The notes beneath the pieces were generated by a model. The model saw only the letters and a program-made list of their open reading frames with translations, did not search any database and was not told where the DNA came from. This document shows, in pieces, positions 32,709 through 41,282 of a DNA stretch of 64,000 nucleotides. The DNA lies in NCBI RefSeq assembly GCF_041903755.1, contig NZ_JBBWVE010000026.1, forward strand, positions 29,962 through 93,961. Reading direction: 5' to 3'. This stretch comes from Thiocapsa roseilacustris. Lineage in GTDB: Bacteria; Pseudomonadota; Gammaproteobacteria; Chromatiales; Chromatiaceae. A program made the position numbers and the translations under genes. Position 1 is the first letter of the stretch. Every line of letters begins with the position of its first letter.

Positions 32709-33476
32709 TTAAATCGAGGTCCGGTCGGTTGCGGGCGGGATCTCGACCTCGTCGAGCGTCGGGTCGTGCTCGAAATGCTGCATGATGCCGCGGCTCTCGA
32801 GCGCTCGGGACATCTGCTCGACGCGCTGGTCCATGTGGTGGATGTGGTCGAGCATGCGGTTGATGGCGTTGGCGATTGGGTCCGGCGCATCGCGCGTGGC
32901 GCCGTAGGCATCGAAGCCGATGCGCTTGGCGGTATCGGCACGCCGGCGGGTGGTCGCGTCTTTCGCCGGCTCGATGATGCGGCCCGGGACGCCGACCACC
33001 GTCGCGCCTGCCGGAACCGATTTCACGACCACGGCATTGGAGCCGATACGCACGCCGTCGCCGATCAGGAGCGGACCCAGGACCTTGGCCCCGGCGCCGA
33101 CGACCACGTCGCGCCCCAAGGTCGGATGGCGTTTGCCCTTTTGCCAGGTGGTGCCGCCCAAGGTCACCCCGTGATAGAGGGTGCAGTCGTCGCCGATCAC
33201 CGCCGTTTCCCCGATCACCACGCCCATGCCGTGATCGATGAAGAAGCGGCGGCCGATCACGGCGCCCGGATGGATCTCGATCCCGGTAAAAAGTCGTGCC
33301 ACATTGGAGAGCACGCGGGCGAGCCACTTGAGGTTGCGTTTCCAAAGCCGGTGGGTCAGCCGATGGATCAGCACGGCGTGCACGCCCGGATAGGTGGTGA
33401 AGACCTCGAAGCCGGTGCGCGCTGCCGGGTCGCGCTCGAAGACGCAGGCAATGTCTTCCTTCAATCGTTCGAACAT
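32709..33476 (-). CDS. cysE: serine O-acetyltransferase
   Basis: 255 residues, MFERLKEDIACVFERDPAAR at the start. An N-terminal helical domain is followed by a left-handed beta-helix of hexapeptide repeats (IGRRFFIDHGMGVVIGETAV, GVTLGGTTWQKGKRHPTLG, VVGAGAKVLGPLLIGD). It makes O-acetylserine from serine and acetyl-CoA, the entry to cysteine synthesis. The C-terminal extension (about 195-255) is longer than in short SATs and contains MLDHIHHMDQR. The trmJ-cysE-iscR order is typical of gammaproteobacteria. A C-family repeat separates it from trmJ. Confidence 0.94.
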   Translation of the reverse strand: MFERLKEDIACVFERDPAARTGFEVFTTYPGVHAVLIHRLTHRLWKRNLKWLARVLSNVARLFTGIEIHPGAVIGRRFFIDHGMGVVIGETAVIGDDCTLYHGVTLGGTTWQKGKRHPTLGRDVVVGAGAKVLGPLLIGDGVRIGSNAVVVKSVPAGATVVGVPGRIIEPAKDATTRRRADTAKRIGFDAYGATRDAPDPIANAINRMLDHIHHMDQRVEQMSRALESRGIMQHFEHDPTLDEVEIPPATDRTSI

Positions 33477-33497
33477 AGATGCAAGCCTTTGAGACGT

Positions 33498-33640
33498 CTA
33501 GTGGAGCAGTGCAGAGATTCCGAGACCGTCCGAGATCATTTTCGTTGTCGTTGTCGCAGTCGTATCGATAGTCGATTACGACAACGACAACGACAACGAC
33601 AACGAACGGTTTCGACATATCGGACGTGCTGCACTCGTCA
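33498..33640. repeat. C-family element, copy 2
   Basis: Begins CTAGTGGAGCAGTGCAGAGA, has a long hexamer hairpin (GTTGTC units, a TCGATAGTCGAT loop, then four GACAAC units) and ends GACGTGCTGCACTCGTCAG. AGTGCAG near the left end and CTGCACT near the right form short terminal inverted repeats. It ends at the trmJ stop region. Confidence 0.9.
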
Positions 33641-34432
33641 GTCGGCCGGAGGTGTCGGCCGTTTGCCGCTCTTGCGTCCTTGCGCGGCGCTCAGGATGCC
33701 GCGCAGGATGTTGATCTCGACGCGATCCGGGCGCGCGCGATTGAAGAGGTGGCGCAGGCGCAGCAGCAGCTTCTTGGAGCTGTCCGGGTCGCCGAAGCCG
33801 ATGTCGCGGAGGGTGTCGGCGAGGTGAGCGTGCAGACCCTCGAGCTCTTGCGCCGTGGCGAGATCACGCGGGCTCTCGGCCGACAGGGCGCTCGACGGCC
33901 CGTCCGTCTGCTCGGGTAGGCCCTCGCGCCAACAGCGGCGGATCTCGTAGGCGAAGACCTGTGCCGCTGCCGCCAGGTTGAGCGAGCTGAAGTCCGGGTT
34001 CGTCGGGATTTGGACCAGAAACTGGCAGCGCGCCAGCTCCGCATTGGTCAGGCCGGAGCTCTCGCGGCCGAGCAGCAGCGCGACCTCGCCCACGGCCGCC
34101 TCGGCGAGGAGTTGCCGGGCCGTTTCGGGCGGCTCCAGGGTCTCCCAATCGAGCGTGCGCCGGCGCGCACTCGTGCCGATCACGAGTCGGCAGCCGGCGA
34201 TGGCCGCGGGTAGGTCCGCATGTATCCCAGCGCGTTGCAGCAGGTCGTCCGCACCGCAGGCACGGGCCAATGCCTCCGCATCCGGAAGCAGCTTGGGGGC
34301 GACCAGCTCCAGGCGCGAGAGGCCCATGGTCTTCATGGCCCTGGCGACGGCCCCGATGTTCCCGCCGAGGGTGGGTTCGACCAGGACGAAACGGATGCGC
34401 GCGAGCCTGTTGTCGGGGTTCTCTGTCATCAT
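33638..34432 (-). CDS. trmJ: tRNA (cytidine/uridine-2'-O-)-methyltransferase TrmJ
   Basis: 264 residues. SPOUT-class knot motifs are present: IRFVLVEPTLGGNIGAVARA then MKTMGLSRLELV, VALLLGRESSGLTNAELARC and VQIPTNPDFSSLNLAAAAQV. TrmJ methylates position 32 of the tRNA anticodon loop as a dimer. It is divergent from suhB as in E. coli, with about 70 bases between the starts. The C-terminus is slightly extended and basic (GRKSGKRPTPPAD), ending inside the border of the C-family element. Confidence 0.92.
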   Translation of the reverse strand: MMTENPDNRLARIRFVLVEPTLGGNIGAVARAMKTMGLSRLELVAPKLLPDAEALARACGADDLLQRAGIHADLPAAIAGCRLVIGTSARRRTLDWETLEPPETARQLLAEAAVGEVALLLGRESSGLTNAELARCQFLVQIPTNPDFSSLNLAAAAQVFAYEIRRCWREGLPEQTDGPSSALSAESPRDLATAQELEGLHAHLADTLRDIGFGDPDSSKKLLLRLRHLFNRARPDRVEINILRGILSAAQGRKSGKRPTPPAD

Positions 34433-34505
34433 GATGCAAGTTCTTCAGAACATCAGTCGATTGTCAATCTTTGATCGGTGACGCGCATCGGTTATCTTGC
34501 ACACT

Positions 34506-35306
34506 ATGCAACACCCAAGCCTCAATATCGCCATTCGCGCCGCACGCAGTGCCGGCAAGCTCCTTCTGCGCTACATGGATCGCGTCGACTCGTTGAAGAT
34601 CGAGTCCAAGAGCCGCAACGATTTCGTGAGCGACATCGATCGCGGTGCGGAGGCGCTGATCATCCAGGAGCTGCGGGCACGCTTCCCGGATCATGCGATC
34701 CTCGCCGAGGAAAGCGGCGCACAGGGTCGAGGCGATTTCCAGTGGATCATCGATCCGCTCGACGGCACGACCAACTATTTGCACGGCTTCCCGCAGTTCT
34801 CGGTCTCGATCGCGCTCAAACACAAGGGCCAGCTCGAGTGCGGCGTGGTCTATGATCCGCTGCGCGAGGAGATGTTCAGTGCCGCCCGCGGTCAGGGCGC
34901 GCAACTGAACGACCGCAAGATTCGCGTCGCCAATCGTCCCTCGCTCGAAGGTGCCCTGATCGGGACCGGCTTCCCTTTTCGCGACCAGCGCCACATCGAC
35001 GTCTATCTGCGCATGTTCAAGGACATGACCCTGGCCACCGCGGGTCTGCGCCGGCCGGGCTCGGCCGCGCTCGATCTCGCCTATGTCGCGGCAGGGCGGA
35101 CCGACGGATTCTGGGAGATCGGTCTTGCCGAATGGGATTGCGCGGCCGGCGCGCTCCTCATCGCGGAGGCCGGCGGCACCGTCACGGATCTCGCCGGCGG
35201 GAAGACCTTTCTCGAGACCGGCAATCTGATTGCCGGGAACCTCAAGGTGCATCGCGCGATGCTGGATCTCCTGACACCGCATCTCACCGAGCAGCTGAAG
35301 GCGTAA
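34506..35306 (+). CDS. suhB: inositol-1-monophosphatase SuhB
   Basis: 266 residues from the ATG at 34506; a TTG three codons upstream is less likely. Metal-binding motifs are intact: AILAEESG, WIIDPLDGTTNYLHGFP and GLAEWDCAAGALL. SuhB hydrolyses inositol phosphates and, in enterobacteria, joins rRNA antitermination complexes. The synteny suhB/trmJ/cysE/iscR is conserved with Pseudomonas and relatives. No frameshift is seen; length is standard. Confidence 0.94.
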   Translation: MQHPSLNIAIRAARSAGKLLLRYMDRVDSLKIESKSRNDFVSDIDRGAEALIIQELRARFPDHAILAEESGAQGRGDFQWIIDPLDGTTNYLHGFPQFSVSIALKHKGQLECGVVYDPLREEMFSAARGQGAQLNDRKIRVANRPSLEGALIGTGFPFRDQRHIDVYLRMFKDMTLATAGLRRPGSAALDLAYVAAGRTDGFWEIGLAEWDCAAGALLIAEAGGTVTDLAGGKTFLETGNLIAGNLKVHRAMLDLLTPHLTEQLKA

Positions 35307-35370
35307 ACCGACGAACCCCGTCTGGAGGGTCTAGACTTCTCTGTGGGTCAATCCAGCAGAGGAGGTCATC

Positions 35371-35841
35371 ATGTCCATTCCGTGCACGCTCGAGTCTTAC
35401 CTCAAGGAGCAATGCATCGACTTCACCTTGGTGCGTCATCCGCACACCGGTGCGAGCATGAATACGGCGCAGGCGGCGCATGTTCCTGGCGATCATCTGG
35501 CGAAGGGGGTCGTGGTCAACCAAGACGGGCGCTATCTCCTGGTTGTCGTCCCGGCTGACTATCATGTCCACCTTGGACGACTTCACGAGCACCTCGGCGA
35601 GCCGGTGGGGCTGGCGACCGAGGCCGAGTTGGCGGGGCTGTTCCCGGATTGCGAGCCCGGCGCCGTGCCTCCGATCGGTGCGGCCTACGAGCTGAGGACG
35701 CTCGTCGATCGCCATCTCATGGGCCTTCCGGAGGTCTACTTCGAATCCGGCGATCATGAGCACCTGATCAAGATCTCGGGGGCCGGCTTCGCTGACCTGA
35801 TGCGTGCTGCAGAGGTCGTCGACGTCGGTCGACATCTTTGA
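35371..35841 (+). CDS. YbaK/EbsC-family aminoacyl-tRNA deacylase-like protein
   Basis: 156 residues. The fold is recognised from IDFTLVRHPHTGASMNTAQA, HLAKGVVVNQDGRYLLVVVP and PPIGAAYELRTLVDRHLMGL, then EVYFESGDHEHLIKISGAGF. This clade resembles the ProX/YbaK editing domain, with the lysine in LAKGVV likely catalytic. It would hydrolyse mischarged aminoacyl-tRNA in trans. Ribosome-binding site GAGG lies about nine bases upstream. It stands alone between suhB and the CarS-family gene. Confidence 0.82.
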   Translation: MSIPCTLESYLKEQCIDFTLVRHPHTGASMNTAQAAHVPGDHLAKGVVVNQDGRYLLVVVPADYHVHLGRLHEHLGEPVGLATEAELAGLFPDCEPGAVPPIGAAYELRTLVDRHLMGLPEVYFESGDHEHLIKISGAGFADLMRAAEVVDVGRHL

Positions 35842-35913
35842 GGAGTCAGGGGATGCCGCTCGGACGCGAGTGGCTCTAGTGCGGGGCGAGCGTTCGGGAA
35901 TCATGCCGCGCCG

Positions 35914-36405
35914 ATGACTCTAACCCTACAGATATTAGCGTTGGTCGTCTGGGCGAACGGCGTGCCGGTCTTGTTGCGTCTGCTCATCGGGCATCGCTGC
36001 GGGCACCCGCTCGATGGCGGACGCCTCTTTCGCGACGGACGCCCTTGGCTGGGCGCCTCCAAGACTTGGCGCGGTCTCGGCGCCGCGCTGCTGACGACGC
36101 CGCTGCTCGCCGTTCTCATCGGCCTACCCTGGCTTATCGGCCTGATCGCCGCTCTGGGCGCCATGTCGGGGGATCTCCTCGCGAGCTTCATCAAGCGGCG
36201 TCTGGGGCGGCGGCCGAGTGAATCCATCCTCTTGTTGGATCAGATCCCGGAGGCGCTCATCCCGGCGATCATGCTCATGCCTGTCTTGGATCTCTCGGCA
36301 TCCCGGGTCGCGATCGTCGTGATCGGCTTCACGTTGATCGATCTGTTGCTGACGCCGGTTGCGGCGCGGCTGCGTCGCCGCCAGTTCCCGTCATCCGATT
36401 GCTGA
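35914..36405 (+). CDS. CDP-archaeol synthase family (CarS/DUF46) membrane protein
   Basis: 163 residues with four to five membrane helices. The family signature is clear: HPLDGGRLFRDGRPWLGASK then TWRG, and GAMSGDLLASFIKRRLGRRP then LLLDQIPEAL. The archaeal enzyme moves CMP to unsaturated archaetidic acid; bacterial members are related to CDP-diacylglycerol synthases and their substrate here is unknown. The 3' end abuts and overlaps a GGDEF fragment at about 36395, so the last residues (RRRQFPSSDC) may come from a rearrangement. Confidence 0.8.
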   Translation: MTLTLQILALVVWANGVPVLLRLLIGHRCGHPLDGGRLFRDGRPWLGASKTWRGLGAALLTTPLLAVLIGLPWLIGLIAALGAMSGDLLASFIKRRLGRRPSESILLLDQIPEALIPAIMLMPVLDLSASRVAIVVIGFTLIDLLLTPVAARLRRRQFPSSDC

Positions 36406-36649
36406 GTTGATGCTGATCTTGCCCGGCACGACCCCGGAGGATGTTTGCCGTCGTTTGGATGAGCTGCGATCCGCCGTCACGAGCCTGCGGTTGCACTGCA
36501 ACGGCATCGAATTACCCACGATCTCGATCGGATCGGCGGCGGCTGATCCGCATGCGTTGGAGGCGACCGATCTGATCCGCCGTGCCGATCTGGCCCTGTC
36601 CCGTGCGAAGGCTCAGGGGCGCAACTGCGTCCTGGACTTAGGCGGCTAA
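36395..36649 (+). pseudogene. C-terminal fragment of a GGDEF domain
   Basis: About 85 codons: AELMLILPGTTPEDVCRRLD, ELPTISIGSAAADPHALEAT and DLIRRADLALSRAKAQGRNC form the last third of a diguanylate cyclase. The GG(D/E)EF loop itself is lost; IAEL stands where GGEEF should be. The fragment is fused to the 3' end of the CarS-family gene in another frame and followed immediately by a B-family repeat. Confidence 0.75.
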
Positions 36650-36786
36650 GGCGAAGTCCGGAAACCTTCATGCCAAGGGCGTAGGTTGTGCCGAGCCGTG
36701 CGAGGCACAACCAACCGTAGGAGCAAGTTGTGCTTCCTATCGTCAGCACAACCTACGGGTATGGAAGTTTGCAGAAATCGCCTAAA
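36650..36786. repeat. B-family palindromic repeat, copy 4
   Basis: Inverted relative to copy 2 and about 90% identical by eye over the full length, from GAAGTCCGGAAACCTTCATG to GCAGAAATCGCCTAAA. The right end overlaps the last codons of the metallophosphoesterase gene. Confidence 0.9.
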
Positions 36787-37756
36787 GGGGTGCGCGCCGC
36801 AACTCATGCAGGGTGACCTCGGGAAGGCAGTTGAGTCGGGCGTTGACCACCGAGGTGCCGGCACCGACCGAGGTGTAGCCGATCAGCGCGCCGTAGCGCC
36901 AGGGGCCTGCGGCCATGGCGCGTGGGCAACGGGCGTCCCAGACGACGGGGATGCCGCCGGGCAGACAGATCTGGCCGCCATGGGTGTGACCGCTCAGCAT
37001 CAGGCTGAAGCCCGCATGGGCGGCTAGCCGATAGATCTCGGGGGTGTGCGAGAGGAGGATGGAGACGGCATCGTCCGGGATATCGGCGGTGGCGCGGTCG
37101 ATGTTGTGGACTTGATAGTAGTGGGCATCGTCGACACCGGCGAGGTGGAGCAGCTGGCCGTCGCGCTCGATGACGACGGCCTCGTTCAGCAACAGTCGAA
37201 TCCCGAGCTCTTCGAGTCCCGGTACCAAGCGCAGGGTGTCGTGATTGCCGAGCACCCCGTAGACCGGCCCCTTGAGCTGGAGTCGGATCGTCGCCATGCC
37301 CGCAAGTACGCGATCGATCGGCCCGAAGGTGCGGGCGCGATAGTCGCCGGTCAGCACGCAGAGGTCATAGTTCAGGCTGCGCACGCACTCACTAATGGCG
37401 TGGGTGTTGCGGTCCTCCATGTCCACGTGCAGATCGGTCAGATGCAGGATGCGAAAGCCCTCGAAGGCCGAGGGCAGGCCCGCGACGGCGACGCGGTGAT
37501 GTTTCACTTGGATGCTGCAGGCGTTGCGCTGGGCGCGGGCGTAGAGTCCGCTGAGACGCAAACAGGTGCGAATCACGCCGTGAACCGAGTACCAATTCTC
37601 GGGGTAGAAGAAGTGGGCGCCGGGGCGGCGCAGCACGAAGACCTCGTGGTCGCCTTCCAGCCCCAAGCGTTGGCGCAGATGGGTGCGGCCGATGCGTGCG
37701 GCTAGGCCGGTGAGGTCGATCCCGTGGTGGTCGTTTGTCGTGTCTTCGGTGTTCAT
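36782..37756 (-). CDS. calcineurin-like metallophosphoesterase (YaeI-like)
   Basis: 324 residues. Metallophosphatase blocks are in order: FRILHLTDLHVDM, CVLTGDYRA, VYGVLGNHDTLR, SILLSHTPEIY and LMLSGHTHGGQICLP. It resembles YaeI/YkuE-type phosphodiesterases, but there is no clear membrane anchor; residues 1-90 are an unusual N-terminal extension. The stop codon lies within the terminal bases of the B-family repeat (AATCGCCTAAAGG), so the extreme C-terminus (LRRAPL) may have been altered by the insertion. Confidence 0.85.
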   Translation of the reverse strand: MNTEDTTNDHHGIDLTGLAARIGRTHLRQRLGLEGDHEVFVLRRPGAHFFYPENWYSVHGVIRTCLRLSGLYARAQRNACSIQVKHHRVAVAGLPSAFEGFRILHLTDLHVDMEDRNTHAISECVRSLNYDLCVLTGDYRARTFGPIDRVLAGMATIRLQLKGPVYGVLGNHDTLRLVPGLEELGIRLLLNEAVVIERDGQLLHLAGVDDAHYYQVHNIDRATADIPDDAVSILLSHTPEIYRLAAHAGFSLMLSGHTHGGQICLPGGIPVVWDARCPRAMAAGPWRYGALIGYTSVGAGTSVVNARLNCLPEVTLHELRRAPL

Positions 37757-38098
37757 GCCCTGCTCGATGCCTTGGCGGTCGTGGAAAGACGAGGTTGCGA
37801 TCTGTCCTGTCCGGATCTCGATTCAACCCGCCCGAGCTTATACGGAGCGCACGTCGTTTTTCGCAAAGCAGGGTGCGTCCCGCGCGCGTCGGGACAAGGC
37901 GCGCCGACGAGGCATAGCGACCCCTAAGGCGAGGAGGCGCAACGCCGGCCCGGCGTGCGCGGGGCCGGCGATGCGGCGAAAAACCCACGTCCGCTCGGTA
38001 TATCATACGGCAGTGCTCGAAAATGTGACCTGCATCCTGCGCGTGGGCGCTGTCTTTTACCGTCCGGCAATGGGTTTGGGTGGAGAGGCTCCAGGACG
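37757..38098. other. intergenic region before the glucosidase gene
   Basis: About 340 bases between divergent genes. An overlapping frame starting at 37955 runs into the glucosidase but reads as non-coding. GTATATCATACGG near 37996-38009 is AT-rich relative to its surroundings and could belong to a promoter; there is no convincing -35. Confidence 0.35.
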
Positions 38099-39526
38099 AT
38101 GCGAATCCAATTTCCCGAGGATCTGACCTGGGGTGCCGCCACAGCAGCCTTTCAGATCGAAGGCGCCCCCGATCTCGACGGCAAAGCGCCCTCGATCTGG
38201 GATCGCTTCACGGCGCGCCCGGGGCGTGTGCAGGACGGCAGCCACGCGGCTGTCGCCTGCGATCATTATCGCCGTTACGCCGACGATCTGGATCTAATGG
38301 CGACGCTTGGCCTGGGCGCCTATCGCTTCTCGATCTCTTGGCCGCGGGTGGTGAGCGGCCCGGACGGCCGGGTCAACCGGCGTGGCCTGGATTTCTACGA
38401 TCGGCTGGTCGACGGGCTGCACGAGCGCGGCATTCGGCCCTTTGCGACCCTGTATCACTGGGATCTCCCCGGGTTCGAGCAGCGGCGCGGCGGCTGGGAG
38501 GTGCGCGCGTCGGCCTGGCGTTTCGCCGATTACGCCGAGGTCGTCGCGCGTCGCCTCGGGGATCGGGTCAAGCATTGGGTCACTATCAACGAGCCACTGA
38601 CGGTCGTCGTCGCGGGTTACGTCTCCGGCGATCATGCGCCGGGCCGGCGTAATCCCTTGCTGGCGTTTCGTGTCGCCCATCATCTGCTGCTGGCCCACGG
38701 TGCGGCATTGCAGCGTCTGCGCGGTGTGGTGCCGGATGCTCAGGTCGGACCTGCGCTCAATCTTTTTCCGGTGATCCCACGGCGGCGCGGCGATGTCCGG
38801 ATCGCCGAGCGGATCGATGCGCTGGCGAATCGGCTCTTCGCCGATCCTATTCTGGCCGGCAGGTATCCGAACCCGGTTCGGCGTCTCCTCTCGGCCTTCA
38901 ATTGGACCTTGCGCCCGGGCGACCTGGACCTGATCGGCCAGCCGGTCGACTTCGTCGGCGTGAACCATTATTCGCGCATCATCATCGAGCGTAGCCGGCT
39001 GCCCTGGCTCGGCTTTCGACTGGCGCGCAGTCCGAATCCGAATGCGGCGCATACCGACATGGACTGGGAGATTTACCCGCGCAGTTTTCTCGACACGCTC
39101 ACTTGGCTGCGCGAGCGTTACGACAATCCGCCGGTCTATATTACGGAGAACGGTGCGGCCTTCGCCGACCGGGTGGAGGCCGACGGCAGCGTGCAGGACG
39201 CGGCGCGGCGCGATTATCTGGAGGCCTATCTCTTCATGCTGCGCAAGGCGCTGGATGCCGGCAGCGATATTCGCGGCTATTTCGTGTGGAGTCTGCTGGA
39301 CAATTTCGAATGGGCCTTGGGCCTGTCCAAGCGCTTCGGGCTCGTCCACGTCGACTACGACACACTGAAACGTACACCCAAGTCGAGTGCCTACTGGTAT
39401 GCATCGGTCTGCCGTACGGGCGGGTTCGATCTCCCCGAGCCCAGGTACCGATCCTTGCTCGCCACGGCGCTCGACGACTCGCTCGATCTGATCGAAGAGC
39501 ATGACCTCGCGAGGGCAACATCATGA
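38099..39526 (+). CDS. GH1 beta-glucosidase
   Basis: About 475 residues starting MRIQFPEDLTWGAATAAFQI. The glycoside hydrolase family 1 catalytic pair is intact: acid/base E165 in TINEP and nucleophile E350 in ITENG. YHWDLPGFEQRRGGW and the C-terminal SLLDNFEWALGLSKRFGLVH are canonical. It cleaves terminal beta-glucosides in the cytoplasm, since no signal peptide is present. It overlaps the following glycosyltransferase by four bases, hinting at a shared role in glycoside or compatible-solute metabolism. Confidence 0.93.
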   Translation: MRIQFPEDLTWGAATAAFQIEGAPDLDGKAPSIWDRFTARPGRVQDGSHAAVACDHYRRYADDLDLMATLGLGAYRFSISWPRVVSGPDGRVNRRGLDFYDRLVDGLHERGIRPFATLYHWDLPGFEQRRGGWEVRASAWRFADYAEVVARRLGDRVKHWVTINEPLTVVVAGYVSGDHAPGRRNPLLAFRVAHHLLLAHGAALQRLRGVVPDAQVGPALNLFPVIPRRRGDVRIAERIDALANRLFADPILAGRYPNPVRRLLSAFNWTLRPGDLDLIGQPVDFVGVNHYSRIIIERSRLPWLGFRLARSPNPNAAHTDMDWEIYPRSFLDTLTWLRERYDNPPVYITENGAAFADRVEADGSVQDAARRDYLEAYLFMLRKALDAGSDIRGYFVWSLLDNFEWALGLSKRFGLVHVDYDTLKRTPKSSAYWYASVCRTGGFDLPEPRYRSLLATALDDSLDLIEEHDLARATS

Positions 39527-40416
39527 AGGTAAGCGTTATTATTCCTGCGTTGAACGAGTCCGGTCTGCTGCCCAAGCTGCTCGATCGGCTCGACCGACAG
39601 ACCTTTCGCGACTTCGAGATCATCGTCGCCGACGCCGGCTCGACCGACGGCACGCGCGAGATCTGTCGCTCGCGCGGCGTCACCGTCGTCGACGGGGGGA
39701 TGCCGGCGGTCGGACGCAACCGGGGCGCGGCCGTCGCAAAGGGTGCGCGTCTGTTCTTTTTCGACGCCGATGTCCTTCCGCCGGATGACTTTCTGGAGAA
39801 GGCCCTCGCGGAGATGGACGCCGAAGGCATGCGGCTTGCCACCTGTTGGTTCGAGCCGGACTCGGAGAATCCGCTCGACGAGCTGCTCTTCGAGCTCGCC
39901 AACACCTTTGTCAAGCTCAGCCTCAAGACGGATCCACATGCCGGCGGATTTGCGATCTTCGTCGATCGTGAGCTGTTCGACCGCGTCGGGGGATTCGACG
40001 AGTCGCTGCGTCTCGCCGAGGACCATGACTTCGTCAAGCGCGCGGCCAGCCATGCGCCCTTGCACATGCTCGAGTCCACCCGGATCCGCATGAGCGTGCG
40101 GCGCCTGGAGAAGGACGGGCGGTTCAGCTACAGCGCCAAGTGTATTCAAGTCGAGCTGTACCGCCTTTTCAAGGGCGAGGTCACCGAGGATATTGTCGAA
40201 TACGGATTCGAATACGAGGAGAAGGACAAGGCCGATGGAATGGACGAAACGCTGAAACGTTTACGCGAGCGGATGGAGCAGTGGCGCGCCGAGCACGCTG
40301 CAATGATCCGCCGGATCTCCAAGGAGGTGACCCCGGAGGTCCAGGATGCTATGACCGAGATCAGACGGAATTTCGACTCCCTGAAGGAGTCCGTCCGGGC
40401 CTATCTCTCGCGCTGA
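39523..40416 (+). CDS. family 2 glycosyltransferase
   Basis: 297 residues. The GT-A fold starts VSVIIPALNESGLLPKLLDR, with the nucleotide-binding VADAGSTDGTREI, the metal-binding FFFDADVLPPDDFL and acceptor region GGFDESLRLAEDHDFVKRAA. No membrane helix in the catalytic part; the C-terminal 80 residues are charged and helical (KADGMDETLKRLRERMEQWR). It is translationally coupled to the GH1 gene. The donor and acceptor cannot be deduced. Confidence 0.85.
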   Translation: MKVSVIIPALNESGLLPKLLDRLDRQTFRDFEIIVADAGSTDGTREICRSRGVTVVDGGMPAVGRNRGAAVAKGARLFFFDADVLPPDDFLEKALAEMDAEGMRLATCWFEPDSENPLDELLFELANTFVKLSLKTDPHAGGFAIFVDRELFDRVGGFDESLRLAEDHDFVKRAASHAPLHMLESTRIRMSVRRLEKDGRFSYSAKCIQVELYRLFKGEVTEDIVEYGFEYEEKDKADGMDETLKRLRERMEQWRAEHAAMIRRISKEVTPEVQDAMTEIRRNFDSLKESVRAYLSR

Positions 40417-40423
40417 GGCGCGA

Positions 40424-40609
40424 TCAACGCTTGTCGCGGGACGGCTCCTCGGCAGCGCTCTGCGCTGCCGACTCGCCTTCGTGCTCGGCCTCCGGCTTCT
40501 CGGCGCCGTGGGTCGGCTGCTTCAACGCCTTCATCTGGGAGTAGGCGAACCAGAAGAGGCCACCCGCGATCAACAAGACTTCGATTCCCTTAACGGCTCC
40601 GGCTGACAT
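40424..40609 (-). CDS. small single-pass membrane protein
   Basis: 61 residues from the ATG at 40607-40609 with AGGAG eight bases upstream. One membrane helix (IEVLLIAGGLFWFAYSQMKA) near the N-terminus is followed by a hydrophilic, charged C-terminus (KQPTHGAEKPEAEHEGESAA). The layout suits a small accessory subunit of a membrane complex, but none is nearby. It is convergent with the glycosyltransferase gene, eight bases apart. Family not recognised. Confidence 0.6.
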   Translation of the reverse strand: MSAGAVKGIEVLLIAGGLFWFAYSQMKALKQPTHGAEKPEAEHEGESAAQSAAEEPSRDKR

Positions 40610-40935
40610 GCATGCGTCTCCTGTCGGTTTAAGTCTGGTGTACAAACGATGGGCAAGACCGGCTTCGGTCTTCTCAACCATATTTGCGGATACCGAATAA
40701 AATCAATGGCAGTGGGCGAGATAAAGGATCCGAGGCGCTTCTGGAACGGTTTCAATCCCAGGTAGTCAAGCCCGCAAGGGTGAAATGACCATGTTCTGAA
40801 AAGAGTATTTATTGTCTCTGTTCATGTCGACCTAATGCTTGAGCGCTTGGTTAGGTAAATGCGGTAGCAGCGCGGCCCTGACGTCGCGTTCGCTACCGAA
40901 GCAATCCTTCAACTCGTTCACAGATCTCGGCACAC

Positions 40936-41115
40936 ATCGCCCCCGGTCGCCTGAGCGCGACTCAGATGATGCAGGGTCTAACCGCCACCAATATGGCCGG
41001 AGAGCCGGTGCCGGTGGGCGTTCAAGGCAATCTGAAGGTAGGTGATGCGACAGTATCGCAGTCGATCGTCGCCAAGAACGGCATCGTCCATGTCATCGAT
41101 CGCGTCATGCTTTAA
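40936..41115 (+). pseudogene. C-terminal fragment of a fasciclin (FAS1) domain
   Basis: About 60 codons ending at TAA 41113-41115. GEPVPVGVQGNLKVGDATVS and QSIVAKNGIVHVIDRVML match the last strands of FAS1 adhesion domains (consensus ...NGVIHVIDxVL). The rest of the domain and any signal peptide are missing. The region 40610-40935 upstream shows no coding continuation. It probably remains from a secreted fasciclin protein. Confidence 0.6.
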
Positions 41116-41282
41116 TCGGATCGGGCGGATCACCCGCCCTTGTGACATCAAAGGGCGTGCCGCGGCGGTCTGGACCCTGCGGTGCGCCCTTTTCGATGGT
41201 TCGTCCGCCATTCCACAGCGCGGCTCGATCACCAAAGCCGCCGCTTCGCGCTATACGGCGTGCGCTTTGGCCCCTTGGCGGC

